NCBI GenBank assembly: GCA_022653735.1
Contig: JALCSU010000026.1
Span: 1-33,650, forward strand
From: Bacteroidales bacterium
GTDB taxonomy: Bacteria; Bacteroidota; Bacteroidia; Bacteroidales; UBA932
Direction of reading: 5' to 3'
Length of the DNA: 33,650 bases
How positions within the stretch are numbered: the stretch's first letter is position 1; every line of letters begins with the position of its first letter. The position numbers and the translations under genes were made by a program. Below the pieces are notes generated by a model that saw only the letters and a program-made list of their open reading frames with translations, did no database searches and was not told the DNA's origin. Below are positions 32,266-33,650 of this stretch, piece by piece.

Positions 32266-33396
32266 ATGATAGAGCGGCTTGTAACAGGCAACATATTAAA
32301 TGATTACAAAAAAGGGAAAGTAATAATTCTGCTTGGTCCTAGGCAGGTCGGAAAAACTACTCTTCTAGAAAAACTGAAGGAAGGTAATAAGAACGTGCTT
32401 TCTATCAACTGCGATGACAGGGACGATGCTAGGCTTCTCGAAGGAAAGTCTTCGGCAGAACTTCGCCAGCTTTTATCTCCTTACGATTTAGTGGCGGTTG
32501 ACGAGGCTCAAAGAGTGGAAAACATCGGTTTGACTATTAAGATGATAGGGGACTTGAAGCTGAAGACACAGGTGGTCGTGACGGGCTCTTCATCTCTTGA
32601 CATGTCTAGTAAGATCAACGAGCCGGCAACAGGAAGAACCATTGAATATCAGTTGTTTCCTTTTTCATTGCCGGAATTGGCCAAGGATCATGGAGAGAGA
32701 AATGAGCAGAAGCTACTTGAGAGCAGGATGATCTATGGCCTTTACCCAGAAGTCGTCAATGAACCCCAGGATGCCAAGAGGACGCTCATCAACCTTGCTG
32801 ACAAATACTTGTACAAGGATTTATTCTCATTTAAGGGAATCAGGAAGCCTGAGCTTGTCGAGAATCTTGTGAGGGCTCTCGCACTTCAGGTTGGAAACGA
32901 AGTGTCATATAATGAGCTCAGCAATACCCTTGGGGTTGACAAAACTACGGTAGAGAACTACATAGGTCTTCTCGAAAAATGTTTTGTGGTCTTCAGGCTT
33001 GGATCTTTCAGCCGGAATATGCGTGACGAGATTAAGAAAGGCAAGAAAATATATTTCTATGATAATGGCATCCGCAATGCGGTTATCCGCAACTTTGCGC
33101 CTCTTGATCTTAGGAATGACACAGGAGCCTTGTGGGAGAATCTGATGGTCAGCGAGAGATTCAAGCATAACTCATATTCAATGAATTATGCCAACATATA
33201 TTTCTGGCGCACGCATTCTCGGAAGGAGATAGACTTGGTTGAAGAGAGGGACGGGCTTCTGAGTACCTACGAATTCAAATGGAAGCCTTCGAAGAAAGCT
33301 TCCATTCCAAAAGATTTTTCAGAGTCTTACCCAAACTCTTCTTTCACTGTCATCACGCCAGATAATTTGTGGCCCTTCCTGGAATCTCCCTTATAG
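32266..33396 (+). CDS. AAA+ ATPase with DUF4143 domain
   Basis: 376 residues. Walker A is GPRQVGKTT (about residues 24-32), Walker B is YDLVAVDEAQRV, and sensor-like VVTGSSSLDM follows. The C-terminal half is DUF4143 (FKGIRKPELVENLVRALALQVGNEVSYNELS as a winged helix, then FYDNGIRNAVIRNF, then the nuclease-like WRTHSRKEIDLVEE segment). These proteins are very common in Bacteroidota, in many paralogues, and have no settled function; DNA-related or toxin-like roles have been suggested. It has its own promoter with upstream repeats, which fits autoregulation. Its end overlaps the convergent barrel gene by 6 bp. Confidence 0.92.
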   Translation: MIERLVTGNILNDYKKGKVIILLGPRQVGKTTLLEKLKEGNKNVLSINCDDRDDARLLEGKSSAELRQLLSPYDLVAVDEAQRVENIGLTIKMIGDLKLKTQVVVTGSSSLDMSSKINEPATGRTIEYQLFPFSLPELAKDHGERNEQKLLESRMIYGLYPEVVNEPQDAKRTLINLADKYLYKDLFSFKGIRKPELVENLVRALALQVGNEVSYNELSNTLGVDKTTVENYIGLLEKCFVVFRLGSFSRNMRDEIKKGKKIYFYDNGIRNAVIRNFAPLDLRNDTGALWENLMVSERFKHNSYSMNYANIYFWRTHSRKEIDLVEERDGLLSTYEFKWKPSKKASIPKDFSESYPNSSFTVITPDNLWPFLESPL

Positions 33397-33650
33397 CCTT
33401 CTCTTCTCGGCGTTGCCGGCGCCGGTGCCTTTATACTTGCGGCTGCGGTAGTTGAACATATAGGTTACAGTAAGGGATACCATCTGAGTGTAGTTATAGC
33501 AGTCCTTTGTGGTGACGATGCCGTTTCCGAAGCGAATCCATCTTTCCTTCTCGCTTCTGAATATGTCGTTGGCGGAGAGCCTCAGAGACAGCCTGTCGTC
33601 GAAGAAAGACTTGCGGATCCACGCAGAAGCTGAGAAATAACCTTTGTCGT
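33391..33650 (-). CDS. Outer-membrane beta-barrel protein, C-terminal end (cut by window edge)
   Basis: The last 86 codons of a gene running off the window. Alternating polar/hydrophobic strands (GYFSASAWIRKSFFDDRLSLRLSAND in parts, then MVSLTVTYMFNYRS) are those of a barrel C-terminus of the OMP_b-brl_3/TonB-receptor type, followed by a polar tail KYKGTGAGNAEKRRL as in many Bacteroidota 'outer membrane beta-barrel family' proteins. The N-terminus, and hence whether a plug domain exists, is not visible. Confidence 0.8.
   Translation of the reverse strand, partial: DKGYFSASAWIRKSFFDDRLSLRLSANDIFRSEKERWIRFGNGIVTTKDCYNYTQMVSLTVTYMFNYRSRKYKGTGAGNAEKRRL

Overview
The window looks like a chromosomal segment of a gut-type Bacteroidota, most likely order Bacteroidales. 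The signs are a GLPGLI-family protein paired with a TonB-dependent receptor, a C10 peptidase with GEVED domains, a GH106-type glycosidase, a DUF4143 ATPase, and repeated use of the Bacteroidota promoter (-33 TTTG, about 19 bp spacer, -7 TAnnTTTG), for example before rpmH, polA, the GLPGLI gene and the DUF4143 gene. I cannot name a genus.

Layout. 1-5.9 kb is housekeeping: the start of a copper P-type ATPase facing an HMA-AraC regulator, gmk-nadD, a membrane Zn peptidase, alr, a DJ-1 protein and an SGNH lipoprotein. 5.9-8.1 kb holds a decayed YncE/phosphoesterase gene. 8.1-9.0 kb carries tRNA-Gln, tadA and rpmH. 9.2-12.7 kb is the GLPGLI/TonB-receptor pair. 12.7-14.76 kb is a scrap zone: a broken MqsA/SocA-type antitoxin gene, REP-like palindromes and the tail of a second beta-barrel gene. 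14.8-20.4 kb, all on the minus strand, has a FecCD-type permease and ATPase, then polA, an ECF sigma factor and rsmG in overlapping order. 20.5-27.1 kb encodes secreted degradative proteins: a DUF1080 hydrolase, a C10 peptidase and a large glycosidase. 27.1-31.5 kb is accessory: a structured intergenic element, a 50-bp repeat array split by an IS3-family element, an orphan phage MuF-toxin fusion gene, a small membrane protein, and fused scraps of a metallophosphoesterase and a DUF1016 nuclease. The end has a nicotinamidase-type hydrolase, a DUF4143 ATPase and the tail of an outer-membrane barrel gene.

Most striking is a 66-bp palindromic element with GCATCC/GGATGC ends. It sits twice, in frame, inside rsmG, adding two 22-residue peptides, and once outside genes at 29075-29140, where stem changes are compensated. 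It behaves like a protein-coding palindromic repeat. Also notable: the IS3 insertion leaves an exact 3-bp target duplication that restores the 50-bp array; the MuF toxin is cut off from any phage; and the hexamer GAATAT is very frequent in the window but nearly absent from 27.1-31.0 kb, which marks that segment as foreign.
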